Of a stretch of DNA of 64,000 bases, positions 47,701 through 56,000 are shown one piece after another. How positions within the stretch are numbered: the stretch's first letter is position 1; every line of letters begins with the position of its first letter. Source of the DNA: Pseudomonas sp. G2-4 (GTDB taxonomy: Bacteria > Pseudomonadota > Gammaproteobacteria > Pseudomonadales > Pseudomonadaceae); assembly GCF_030064125.1 (NCBI RefSeq), contig NZ_CP125957.1, positions 6,430,001 through 6,494,000 on the forward strand, given 5' to 3'. The translations under genes were made by a program, and so were the position numbers. A model generated the notes under the pieces. The model was not told where the DNA came from and made no database searches. It saw only the letters and a list, made by a program, of their open reading frames with translations.

Positions 47701-49320
47701 GACGCATTGAAAATACTGACCGAGTGGCCCGTCTTCCAGTCAAGGCCCGACGCCCCGCAAGCCAGGCTCGGCTACCTGAATGCGCAGATAAATTTTACCT
47801 TCGAGGAAATGGACGCACTGAAGGAACGGTTCACCCCGGCCCTGAGGGAGGCTCTGGACATGGCCACCTCGGGCATCGAGGAAGTGGAGCAGCAACACGT
47901 CGACGCCGCCGATGCCATGGTCCGGGTCGGTGACGACATGGTCGAACGCCTGGATTACATGGAAACCCGCTTTTCCAGGCTCAAGAAGCAAGGGCGCGAA
48001 GGGTTTGAATTCCTGCGCGAGCATCGTGCAAGGATGCCGGCCTACAAGAGTGACGCTATCCGGCTTGTCCAGTTGGACATGTATCGCCACCTTTGCCTGT
48101 CACTGGAAAGCGTCAACATCGTGCCGGAGGGTTGGGCAGACGTTAACCAGGTTGTCGATAACATCACGGTCGCCTTCCAGAGCTTGCACGATGCCATCGA
48201 GGAACGCAGCGTGATCCGGCTGGACGAGCAGATCGACACATTTGGCAGCCTGACAGAACAGTTCACCGCCATCGAAGAGCACCTTGAATACCTGGGCAAC
48301 GAATACAAGGACAGCGTCCGCCCGGCCGAGCTCAGTCGACTGGGCAAACAGATCGACATGATCAAGAAACGCGCCTTGCGTCACCTGGCCTGGGCCCTTG
48401 ACGAGCGAAGCAACCGACGAAGCACCGGCGGCCCCTATGAGGAGCGCCCCAGGCCTCGGAAAAAATTCATCAGGGCACGCTTCTGGGGCCTCGTCAGCGG
48501 CGAACCCCGCCTCTCGAAAACGAAAGAAGAAACCGGCTGGGTCGATGTCAGGAATCCCCTCTCGGACAAGATCATTGCCACGTTCCATCGCAAGGACAAC
48601 GGCGAGTGGGTACCTCACCTGAATGCCGAGATGCCCCCGGTCGTCCCGGCCTTGGCCACCAGCGTCTCCAAGGGCAAGGCGCTGGTCGACGGCTTGGCGA
48701 CGTTCAAGGCACAGATCCAGACCTACATGAAAGAGCCAAGCCGATCCCCCACGGGCATCGGGATCATTCTTAACGCCCATGCCGGCCGGATGGAGAAAGT
48801 CGCCATTGCCATTACCAAGGCGCTGGACAATGCGTCGAACGAAACGGTTGGAATAGCGGCAGACGTGCAGCGTGCAGCCGAATCCACGCGTTCGGCACTC
48901 AAGAAAGCCTCCAAAGCCCTGTATGAAGAAGGATTCGAGACCGTACTGAGCGTCATCAAGCAACGGCCACCGACCATGAGCAGCGTCATGTGGCTTAAAA
49001 GCCGAAACCAGATATCCATCACCAAACAGAAAACCCGACAACGACTCAAGGGCCCGCTTTACGGCTATCTCGACCGATATGAGATCAAGGACCTGAAGGA
49101 AAACAGAACCCTGTGGTTCGCCGATTTCCGCTATTCGACAGACTGGGTACCGGCACACACGTTCCTTTCAGCACGCTTGAAGACCGCGGAGCAAATCGTC
49201 CTGGAAAGTGCGCTCGATTCGACCAGGGAGCTCAATCAGCGCCAGCTGATCGACCGCTATCGCAGCGAAATTGCCGTGGACCAGGCCAAGGACGTGTTCT
49301 TTCCAAAACGGCTGTCATAA
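44719..49320 (+). CDS. Giant dermonecrotic-toxin-like protein 1 (1533 residues)
   Basis: Very large protein of the Pseudomonas dermonecrotic-toxin (DUF6543-type) superfamily. No Sec signal peptide is visible. Family landmarks: residues near 595-640 (PCVLYRPLLEPQLSQYPTPS, then RQSVLAWLPDGARESYS), hydrophobic segments at about 711-732 (LIFNLALPYLGAAAGTATWL) and 757-774 that may enter membranes, and a beta-rich block near 880-930 (GLYKAGEDWYAKMADKWFKV). The C-terminal 500 residues are helical and coiled-coil-rich, ending with a family tail (YLDRYEIKDLKENRTLWFAD). I recognise no catalytic motif there. A GGGAGA site precedes the start. No immunity gene or secretion gene is adjacent. Toxin function is inferred from family only. 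Confidence 0.75.
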   Translation: MTQTSTNTPPTPDASVGDAVLNQLLAGPTSPEVAAALLRRALKQLYPHLHLDPNNTVVGEPDWDIVDGEIVERPTRYQTLSNMLAARVNESYSTLLVEGFHFLTHLPLTTPEVHLPVRIGQIGTLINELTPVMVSACQEQQLVYWNTALGTAPPRWHGLSGMLHRLWDVKQVKGWTATECEMARQLFLYPDLQDRKANDPYDTHAYLIDIDEIDGDKVTRLIDNSLVVLIGKIDKKQTILTYSLRRSHEKFDSLQALGQTLPDHLGNLNGKKIQWRLYEPDGNIFDYKACGLIATQVQILGSPEILNGFLLDDDEQLATSGQDTDVGPDAAWFAKQMPDWLQEASASDQVLFAQHMKNLSALSSAHAGKTYLDDIPSIRNYALAALKRQMQSEHADAATLDPQRIEMQIRSPVVWGTFVVPGKIEITRLNLVDLALQNLIALPLGDKVVRSLDGDTLPTWMTVDYIENLVTTVDVGRFYPELVKGKLLGDTVESTRRENLYVSQLRIQLSMLALESKIRGQGNIDERGYRYVVALMEDEETERKVDGQAIVLRKLAFLSGQSPGDGGDVVTNMFVIGPQDLGAGPCVLYRPLLEPQLSQYPTPSNLIYAIRQSASLRQSVLAWLPDGARESYSRYVFPGPMPSPWMIVEFATDPFSAWTNSAPVSLSDLALGTDFLPHLFKSNAQALAELADRQSVSNSENRWQTFKQASWLIFNLALPYLGAAAGTATWLWQILDDVETLTQADEASNSQATWEAFVDLLLNMSMAITAHAIDRARENTRSRQTEALQVVPELENLAKPEPIIEQLPAYKSTELPPEHYGVIHSSGALAGKSGERAKLLKTFSTSKPEHAEQLKSEGPLKGLYKAGEDWYAKMADKWFKVTVEGDHVAIVDERNPARTGPALMRHAYGEWQVDTRLRLRGSGSKGVRQQVIANAKSLGIQLLAELNRFEERKPEDQKLLTMNAEEMNKAAGSTKELKRIIYLSTLKTQRESYEDALKILTEWPVFQSRPDAPQARLGYLNAQINFTFEEMDALKERFTPALREALDMATSGIEEVEQQHVDAADAMVRVGDDMVERLDYMETRFSRLKKQGREGFEFLREHRARMPAYKSDAIRLVQLDMYRHLCLSLESVNIVPEGWADVNQVVDNITVAFQSLHDAIEERSVIRLDEQIDTFGSLTEQFTAIEEHLEYLGNEYKDSVRPAELSRLGKQIDMIKKRALRHLAWALDERSNRRSTGGPYEERPRPRKKFIRARFWGLVSGEPRLSKTKEETGWVDVRNPLSDKIIATFHRKDNGEWVPHLNAEMPPVVPALATSVSKGKALVDGLATFKAQIQTYMKEPSRSPTGIGIILNAHAGRMEKVAIAITKALDNASNETVGIAADVQRAAESTRSALKKASKALYEEGFETVLSVIKQRPPTMSSVMWLKSRNQISITKQKTRQRLKGPLYGYLDRYEIKDLKENRTLWFADFRYSTDWVPAHTFLSARLKTAEQIVLESALDSTRELNQRQLIDRYRSEIAVDQAKDVFFPKRLS

Positions 49321-49353
49321 GGCAAACATCGGGCATCCACGGTGCCCAGACCG

Positions 49354-50898
49354 TCAGGTTTTCCAGGCCTTCGCCAGCCCCGCCAGCGCGATGCCAATCG
49401 CCGCTGGCGGGACGGCCGCGAACCCGAGTACCAACCCGGCACGCACAGGCGTCGTTGTGGTGGGCAACCAATAACCACTCAAGCCATTGATCTCGACACC
49501 GGCACCGCTGGCGTGGGCGATCAGTTCGCGCTCCCGCTCAAGGCTGTCCACCGGTACGGTGACATGCAACCCGGCCACGACCGTCGGCATGGCGCCGACG
49601 CCCGCAACGTCCTTCGGCCACCCGGCCAGCAGCGCATCACGCCGCGTCAGCGCGGCCCGTCGCATGCGCCTGATGTGCCGCTGAAAATGCCCGGTAGCCA
49701 TGAATTCGGCCATGACCACTTGGGTACTGACTTCAGAGTGGCGCACATCCACGGCGCGCCGTCGGGCAAACGCACTGACCAGGCCGGGCGGCAACACCAG
49801 GTAGCCCAGGCGCAGGGCCGGGAACGCCACTTTGCCGAACGTGCCGACGTAGAGCACACGGCCCTGGCGATCCAGTGCCGCCAACGGCGCCAGCGGCGCG
49901 CCGCTGTAGCGGTACTCGCCGTCATAGTCGTCCTCGACAATCCAGCCGTCGTTGCGTTCGGCCCAGGCCAGCAGTTCCAGCCGCCGCGCGAGGCTCATGA
50001 CCACCCCGGTCGGGTATTGATGGGACGGTGTGACGTAGGCCAGCCGGCAGTGGTTCAACGCACCGAGCGCCGTGCAATCGAGACCATCGCTATCGACTGG
50101 CACGCCCCTCACCTCGGCACCGGCGACGGCAAATGCATGGCCGGCCGCACGGTAGCCGGGATTTTCCACCGCAACGATGTCGCCAGGGTCCACCAACAGC
50201 TGTGCACAAAGGCTGATGCCCTGCTGTGCACCACTGGTGATCACAATTTGTTCAGCCGTGCAGTGCAGGCCGCGGGAGCTGCGCAAGTAAGCCGCAATCA
50301 GACCGCGCAAGCGTGCGTCACCTTGCGCGTCGCCATAACACAGCTGTTGCAGATCCGGCTTGCGCCAGAAAGCCGCATTCAGCTTGGCCCAGACGTCGAA
50401 AGGGAACAGATCGAACGCCGGAACGCCGACCCGAAACGCCTTGGGCGGGCCACTGGGCGGCTGGGGTAAATGGTGTTTTTCGACGCGGTTCAACCCGTCA
50501 CTGTGGATAACTTTACTGGATGGGTCCACAGGTAAATCGAGCCAATCTGTGGATAAAGCTGTGGGTAAGCCTGTTGAAAAGCCTGTGGACACTTTTGTGG
50601 ATATGTTTTTCAACGGCAGCGTCGTCGAAGACAGTTTTGCCACATAAGTCCCATCACCCACGCGCCCTTCGATGAAACCCTCGGCATAGAGCTGATCGTA
50701 GGCCCGTACCACGCTGTTGCGTGAAATCGACAAGGCCGCTGCCAAGTCACGGCTGGCGGGCAAACGCGTGCCACTGGCCAGGCGCCCGTCCAAGACCCGG
50801 GCGCGTAAAGCCTGATAAAGCTGGCGACTGAGCCCCTGACGGCGGTCCAGCTCGATTCCGGCGGGGTTGAACGACAGTGGCGGCACGGCGTTGTGCAT
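49354..50898 (-). CDS. MocR-family transcriptional regulator
   Basis: 514-residue GntR/aminotransferase fusion. The N-terminal winged helix-turn-helix contains LPASRDLAAALSISRNSVVR; the fold-type I aminotransferase domain keeps the PLP lysine in YVGTFGKVAFP and the EDDYDGEYRY segment. A long linker (about 90-150) joins them. I start at MHNAVPPLSF (50898); an ATG at 50934 lies inside the operator-like inverted repeat. It is divergent from the PaiB operon, which it probably controls using PLP or an amine as signal. Confidence 0.87.
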   Translation of the reverse strand: MHNAVPPLSFNPAGIELDRRQGLSRQLYQALRARVLDGRLASGTRLPASRDLAAALSISRNSVVRAYDQLYAEGFIEGRVGDGTYVAKLSSTTLPLKNISTKVSTGFSTGLPTALSTDWLDLPVDPSSKVIHSDGLNRVEKHHLPQPPSGPPKAFRVGVPAFDLFPFDVWAKLNAAFWRKPDLQQLCYGDAQGDARLRGLIAAYLRSSRGLHCTAEQIVITSGAQQGISLCAQLLVDPGDIVAVENPGYRAAGHAFAVAGAEVRGVPVDSDGLDCTALGALNHCRLAYVTPSHQYPTGVVMSLARRLELLAWAERNDGWIVEDDYDGEYRYSGAPLAPLAALDRQGRVLYVGTFGKVAFPALRLGYLVLPPGLVSAFARRRAVDVRHSEVSTQVVMAEFMATGHFQRHIRRMRRAALTRRDALLAGWPKDVAGVGAMPTVVAGLHVTVPVDSLERERELIAHASGAGVEINGLSGYWLPTTTTPVRAGLVLGFAAVPPAAIGIALAGLAKAWKT

Positions 50899-50925
50899 GA
50901 CAACCCTCGCAAATGGATCTATTGA

Positions 50926-50958
50926 ATTGGTCATAAGTGGCTCTTACAACAGACCAAT
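50926..50958. promoter_or_regulatory. Inverted repeat in the MocR/PaiB divergent gap
   Basis: ATTGGTC at 50926-50932 and its perfect complement GACCAAT at 50952-50958, centres 26 bp apart. Placed between divergent starts (50898 and 50999), it is the best candidate binding site for the MocR protein. Confidence 0.6.
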
Positions 50959-50998
50959 AGCCTGCCTAGGATGCACCCATTCGCCAAGGAAAATCGTC

Positions 50999-51640
50999 AT
51001 GTACAACCCTAAAGCCTTTGCCGCCGAAGACCTGCCCCAACTGCATGGCATGATGAATGATTGCCGTCTGGCCGTATTGATCACGCACGGTGAAGACGGC
51101 TTGCAGGCCAGCCACTTGCCGCTGTTGCTGGACACGCAGCAGGGCCCCAACGGCAGCCTTTACGGGCACATGGCCCGGGCCAATCCACAATGGCGCGACC
51201 TGGAAGCCGGCGCCGAAGCCTTGGTGGTCTTCGCGGGGGCCGATGCCTACGTCAGCCCGGGTTTCTACCCCAGCAAGGCCGAACACGGCAAAGTCGTGCC
51301 GACTTGGAACTACCTGGCCGTGCATGCCTACGGCACGGCCGAGGTGTTCAGCGACCCCCATCGTTTGCGCAATCTGGTCGGCGCCCTCACCGACCGCCAC
51401 GAAAGCGGCCGCGCCCAGCCGTGGACAATCGACGACGCGCCAGCCGAGTACGTCGACAGCATGCTCAAGGCCATCGTCGGCTTCGCCCTGCCGATCCAGC
51501 GCCTGGAAGGCAAGCGCAAGCTCAGCCAGAACCGCAGCCTGGCGGATGTCGCCGGGGTGCGCAACGGTCTGGCCGCCAGCCTCGACCCACAGGACCAGAC
51601 GCTCGCGCGGCTGATGCCTGATCCATCGTCCAAGGAGTGA
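50999..51640 (+). CDS. FMN-binding PaiB-family protein
   Basis: 213-residue protein of the PaiB/FMN-binding split-barrel family. The N-terminus (MYNPKAFAAEDLPQLHGMM) and the motif HGKVVPTWNYLAVHAYG are diagnostic; IVGFALPIQRLEGKRKLSQN is the conserved C-terminal part. Bacillus PaiB is linked to a GNAT acetyltransferase (PaiA) that acts on polyamines, and here too a GNAT gene follows 2 nt after the stop. Starts at 50999 behind AAGGA. Confidence 0.88.
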   Translation: MYNPKAFAAEDLPQLHGMMNDCRLAVLITHGEDGLQASHLPLLLDTQQGPNGSLYGHMARANPQWRDLEAGAEALVVFAGADAYVSPGFYPSKAEHGKVVPTWNYLAVHAYGTAEVFSDPHRLRNLVGALTDRHESGRAQPWTIDDAPAEYVDSMLKAIVGFALPIQRLEGKRKLSQNRSLADVAGVRNGLAASLDPQDQTLARLMPDPSSKE

Positions 51641-51642
51641 AC

Positions 51643-52089
51643 ATGAGCCAGATTGAAATCCGCCTCGTCGGCGCTGACCATCACGCCGCATGGCTGCCGT
51701 TGTGGCAGGCGTACCTGCGTTTCTACAACACCGAATTGCCAGACGCGGTCAGCCAAAGCACCTGGCAACGCATACTCGATGACCGCGAGCCAACCCACGC
51801 GGCCCTCGCCTGGGGCGGCGACACAGCGGTGGGGCTGGTGCATTTCATTTATCACCGTTCGAACTGGAGCATTGAAAACTCCTGCTACCTGCAAGACCTG
51901 CTGGTGACGGAGCAGAGCCGCGGCACCGGTGTCGGTCGCCAGCTCATCGAGTTCGTCTACCGCACGGCCAAGGCCGACGGTTGCTGCAAGGTGCACTGGT
52001 TGACCCACGAAACCAACGCGACCGCGATCCAGCTCTACGAGCGCATCGCCGAACGCCCAGGCTTAATCCAATTTCGCAAAGCCCTGTAA
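51643..52089 (+). CDS. GNAT acetyltransferase 1 (PaiB-linked)
   Basis: 148-residue single GNAT domain. The acetyl-CoA motif A reads LQDLLVTEQSRGTGVGRQLI (Q/RxxGxG/A present as RGTGVG) and motif B continues with HWLTHETNATAIQLYERIAE. The ATG 51643 has an AAGGAG site overlapping the PaiB stop region, so the genes are coupled. Acceptor unknown; by analogy with PaiA/PaiB it could be a polyamine or small amine. Confidence 0.87.
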   Translation: MSQIEIRLVGADHHAAWLPLWQAYLRFYNTELPDAVSQSTWQRILDDREPTHAALAWGGDTAVGLVHFIYHRSNWSIENSCYLQDLLVTEQSRGTGVGRQLIEFVYRTAKADGCCKVHWLTHETNATAIQLYERIAERPGLIQFRKAL

Positions 52090-52099
52090 GGAGCGCAGC

Positions 52100-52771
52100 A
52101 TGTCGACTTCACTCGCCGATTGGAAAGGTGTCCCGGCGCCGTCTACACAACTGATCGAAGGGCGTTTCATCCGCCTGGAAAAACTCGACCCGGCGCGCCA
52201 TGCCGATGGCCTGTGGCAAGCCCTTGAAGGCCCCGGGGCCGATCCGAAACTCTGGGACTATTTGCCCTACGGCCCGTTCAAGGACCGCGGCGCTTTCGAT
52301 GCCTGGCTGGAGAATCATGCCGCCAATACCGACCCGTACTTCTTTAGCGTGATCGACCGTATCAGTGGCGACGTGCAAGGCATTCTCAGCCTGATGTCCA
52401 TCGTGCCGGCCCAGGGCCGCATCGAGATCGGCCACGTGACCTTCGGCGCGCCGATGCAGCGTTCGCCGAAAAGCACCGAGGCGGTGTACTTGTTGGCCAA
52501 GGAGTCTTTCGCCCTGGGTTATCGTCGCCTGGAATGGAAGTGCAACAACGGCAACGCCCGCTCCAAATATGCCGCCGAACGGCTGGGGTTCACCTTTGAA
52601 GGCGTGTTCCGCCAGCACATGGTGGTCAAGGGGCAGAACCGCGACACCGCGTGGTACTCGATGCTCGACTCGGAATGGCCAGCGATTGGGGCGGGATTCG
52701 AGCGGTGGCTGAGTGAGGAGAACCAGCGCGAGGGTGGGCAGGTGCGGGGGTTGGTGGAGTGTCGGTCTTAA
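52100..52771 (+). CDS. GNAT acetyltransferase 2 (RimJ/RimL-like)
   Basis: 223-residue GNAT enzyme of the RimJ/RimL-like group: IEGRFIRLEKLDPARHADGL at the N-terminus, IGHVTFGAPMQRSPKSTEAV for acetyl-CoA binding and CNNGNARSKYAAERLGF near the active site. A GTAAGGAG site precedes the ATG, 10 nt after the previous stop. It is third in the PaiB operon. It could N-acetylate a small molecule; substrate unknown. Confidence 0.87.
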   Translation: MSTSLADWKGVPAPSTQLIEGRFIRLEKLDPARHADGLWQALEGPGADPKLWDYLPYGPFKDRGAFDAWLENHAANTDPYFFSVIDRISGDVQGILSLMSIVPAQGRIEIGHVTFGAPMQRSPKSTEAVYLLAKESFALGYRRLEWKCNNGNARSKYAAERLGFTFEGVFRQHMVVKGQNRDTAWYSMLDSEWPAIGAGFERWLSEENQREGGQVRGLVECRS

Positions 52772-52794
52772 ATGGTGGGTGACTGATAGTCCGC

Positions 52795-52962
52795 CATCGC
52801 GAGCAAGCTCGCTCCCACAGGGGATTTGCGGTGAACATTGGATCTGTGGACACTGAAGCCCCCCTGTGGAAGCGAGCTTGCTCCCACAAGGGATCTGCGG
52901 TGAACACTGGGTCTGTGGACTCTGAAGAACCACTGTGGGAGCGAGCTTGCTCGCGATGGCGG
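52795..52962. repeat. Cluster of three type A REP palindromes with a direct repeat
   Basis: Three REP palindromes in a row (52795, 52866, 52934). Between them a unit of about 38 nt (GATCTGTGGACACTGAAG and the related GGTCTGTGGACTCTGAAG) occurs twice, 69 nt apart. It fills the gap between the GNAT operon and toxin gene 2. Confidence 0.85.
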
Positions 52963-53006
52963 CGGCACAATCAACATCACCGCCCGACCATCACGAGCCC
53001 CTCACG

Positions 53007-56000
53007 TCACTCAGGTTTCGGCTTCACCTCACCAATCTTCTTGAGTGAATCGGCGGTCACACCCCGCCTTGCGTACTGCCAGGCCCACTGCGGAATGGTC
53101 AGGTGGCTTTCCACGTACACGGCAAAATCCAGGCGGCTATGGCCCAGGCGATCGGTCGGGAAATCGAAGTTGTACAGATACTGCTGGGCCCGCCGTTGGC
53201 CGATGGAAAGCAGGCGCTGGATAATCTGGTTCGCGCGGAATTCTTCCGGTGTGAGGCTGCCTCTCAAAGCCAGGGCAAGATGCAATTCGGAATTCAGCGC
53301 CCTGGGTTCGGCCAGTGCCTTTCGGATCGTGGCGTCGCTGAAATGCGGCCCAATCAGGTCGGCCCAGATCTGGCTGGCGTACTCCTGGCGAAGCTTTTGC
53401 AGAGAGCCCCAGAGATTCGGGGTGTCGAATAACAGGGCAACCCTGGCGTTGGACGGAGGCTGTCCCGCAAAGCTGAACAGTTTTGCGACCGCGGGGATGT
53501 CGTTGTCCATGATGTTCCCCCACGCGCCACCCAGGAACACCAGGAAATCCGCCAACGCTTCTTGATGCACGACGATGTTCTCCAGGTTCCGGTCGTCAAA
53601 CAGCTGCATCCAATCGACGTCGATGTTTCTCGTGCGCTGCAATTCGGTGGACCGGGTACTGGCATACTCCGCGAGAAGCTGGAATCGCCTGTCGGACAAG
53701 CCCGGGTTACGTATCCACCTGGCCACTTCACTGACACGCAACAGGCCTCCCAGGTTATGGGAGATGATCGGCGACCTGAGGAGCAGGTTCGCCCGCCTCA
53801 GCAAGTTCGGGAAACGCCCGAGGGCGGTCTTGAGCAGGTCCACGGTCTTGTCCGCCGTGTCGAAGTAGATGAAATGCTCGAACAACTCCGCAGTGTCATC
53901 CACATACCTGCCGGCATCACTGACCAATAGATCCTTGGCATCATCCAGATCGTCGCTGGTGACCAGATAGGCGCCATCGAGCAGCGCTTCAATCTGATCC
54001 TCGTCAAGACGGCCGTGCAGCGCATCGTCATATAGGACATAAGCCGAACTGTTACGCGGGTGATGACTGATCAACTGCCGTGCGCTGACGCCATACTCCA
54101 GCAGGATATGGGCCACGTCGTTGGACATCAGGAGGTACTGGTTATCGAGCAGTCGCTGGACAAGCTCAGGCTCCGCAGGCTCCACCAGGAGGTCCTCGAA
54201 CAGTTGCTGCATGGCTTGTCGCTCCTGCCCGGAATAAGGCGCGTTGACGCTGGGCGCCAGTCTGGCCGGGGGTCGCTGCGACAGTATGCGCCCGACTTGC
54301 TGGAGGATTTCTGGCGGCAATCTAGAGGCCGGATTGGCAGTGATCGCCGTACGCACCGAACTGTTCGCATGCAACTCCAGGTAACGCAAGGCCGGCTGGA
54401 ACAGGTGATACGGGTTGGGTGCGCCATAGACGATCCGGGTGAGATCGAGCATCGCCGCCGAGCCCAACAGGTTGTCCAGCGAAGACGCATTCTCGAAGAG
54501 CGCCTGTTGTATCCCGGTGGGTGGCGACGCCACGTATTGTTCGATCTGCGGATGCTGGTCGATGTAGTCGGCCACTGCATTTCGCAAGCCTTGCATGGAG
54601 GAGGTTTCCTGGGCCTGTCCTTCATTCAGCCCGCGGGTAACGGCATTGAAGAAACAATCGCCGTCGGCAGGGATCTCCACGACTTCCCCATTCAGTTCCA
54701 GACTGTAATGGTCCTGGGTCAGGCGCGTCAGGACGATATCCGTATCTGCTCTGTTCGGGTGGCTTTCCATCGGATAGATGGTTTCTTCCTGTCCGACAGT
54801 AAAACGCACCGACCAGACATGTTCAGGTACCTGTCGATTGATGATCAGCAGACTGCGGTTTTGCGGCCAATTGGCCAGGCGCGTCATGATCGACGGAATC
54901 AGGTCCATCAGCTGATTGTTCCAAGTGCCTGGCGTACGAATCTGCGCGGAAAGCGCGGAAGACGAGATGGCCGCTTTCTTGGGTTTCGAAGGGCCTGGCT
55001 GGGGGTTCAAATCCCCCGGCCGTTTTCCACCGCCCCGGCCAAATCCTACGGCACGCCATTCGCCATCGGGCATTCGCGCCACGGTACTTCTCATCACCCC
55101 ACTGGAGCGTAGGCTCAAGCCCGTTATCGGGTCGACCAGAATGGCATCGCTCGCGTTCAGTTTCGTCGCGTCGTGCACCCGGAATACCGTGCCATCGGGT
55201 TGGCGTACGTACACGGGGCGGGCCATCACGCGCCCCGTCGCCACGTCGCTGATCGTCCCACGATAGAAGCCCCGGGCGTCGGCGGTCAGGCCTTGTATCA
55301 CCGAGGTATCCGCCACGGCATAACGGCCATAGATCGCGCTATCCAACGGCAGTCCGGTCAGTGCCTCGTCCGGGCTCTGGCGCGCCGTCACCGCGCGGAA
55401 AAACGACTGGCTTCGCGTGGGCACCGCCACGCCCGCGGACAGGCGCCATCCACCGTGGTTCGCCACGGCGTGCACCAGCGCCAGAGTTTTCAAGTTCAGC
55501 GGAATAGCCCCGGTCCTGAATATCAGCAAACCGGTCTTGATGGCGCTCTTGAGCATCTGGATACCGGGCGCCAGGAACATACCGGCCAGTTCCAGGACAA
55601 TCTCGATCACCACCTGTCCGAACCGGCCATAGGTTTGATGGCGAACATCCCGGTTGCTGTTGGAACGGTGATCGGCATGGGCGCTGTGAAAGTGCACGTG
55701 CGCCCGATGCAGCTCCTCAAACAGGTCGCCGGTGATCAACGCGCCGCGAATCAACGGACGACCACCCTGCTGCCCCAGTGTCCGTTTGATCTCTGCCGGG
55801 TTGCTGGTGGATATGCGCGCACGAAAATAGGCCTGCCAATCCTCACGGGGCAACAGCTGCGCAATGCCATCGCTCAGATCGGCAAACTCATGGAAGTCCT
55901 CCCCCTCCGGCGCATCCGGGAAATAAACACCAACGATGCCCTTGATATCCGGCCCGGCCTGATCGGAAAAAATCAGCGCGCCATCGATGCTGATCGCATT

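Noticed and set aside
55001..55020. tRNA T-arm-like sequence GGGGGTTCAAATCCCCC on the plus strand
   Set aside because: It lies inside the toxin 2 reading frame, and no matching acceptor, D or anticodon arms are found upstream; chance resemblance.
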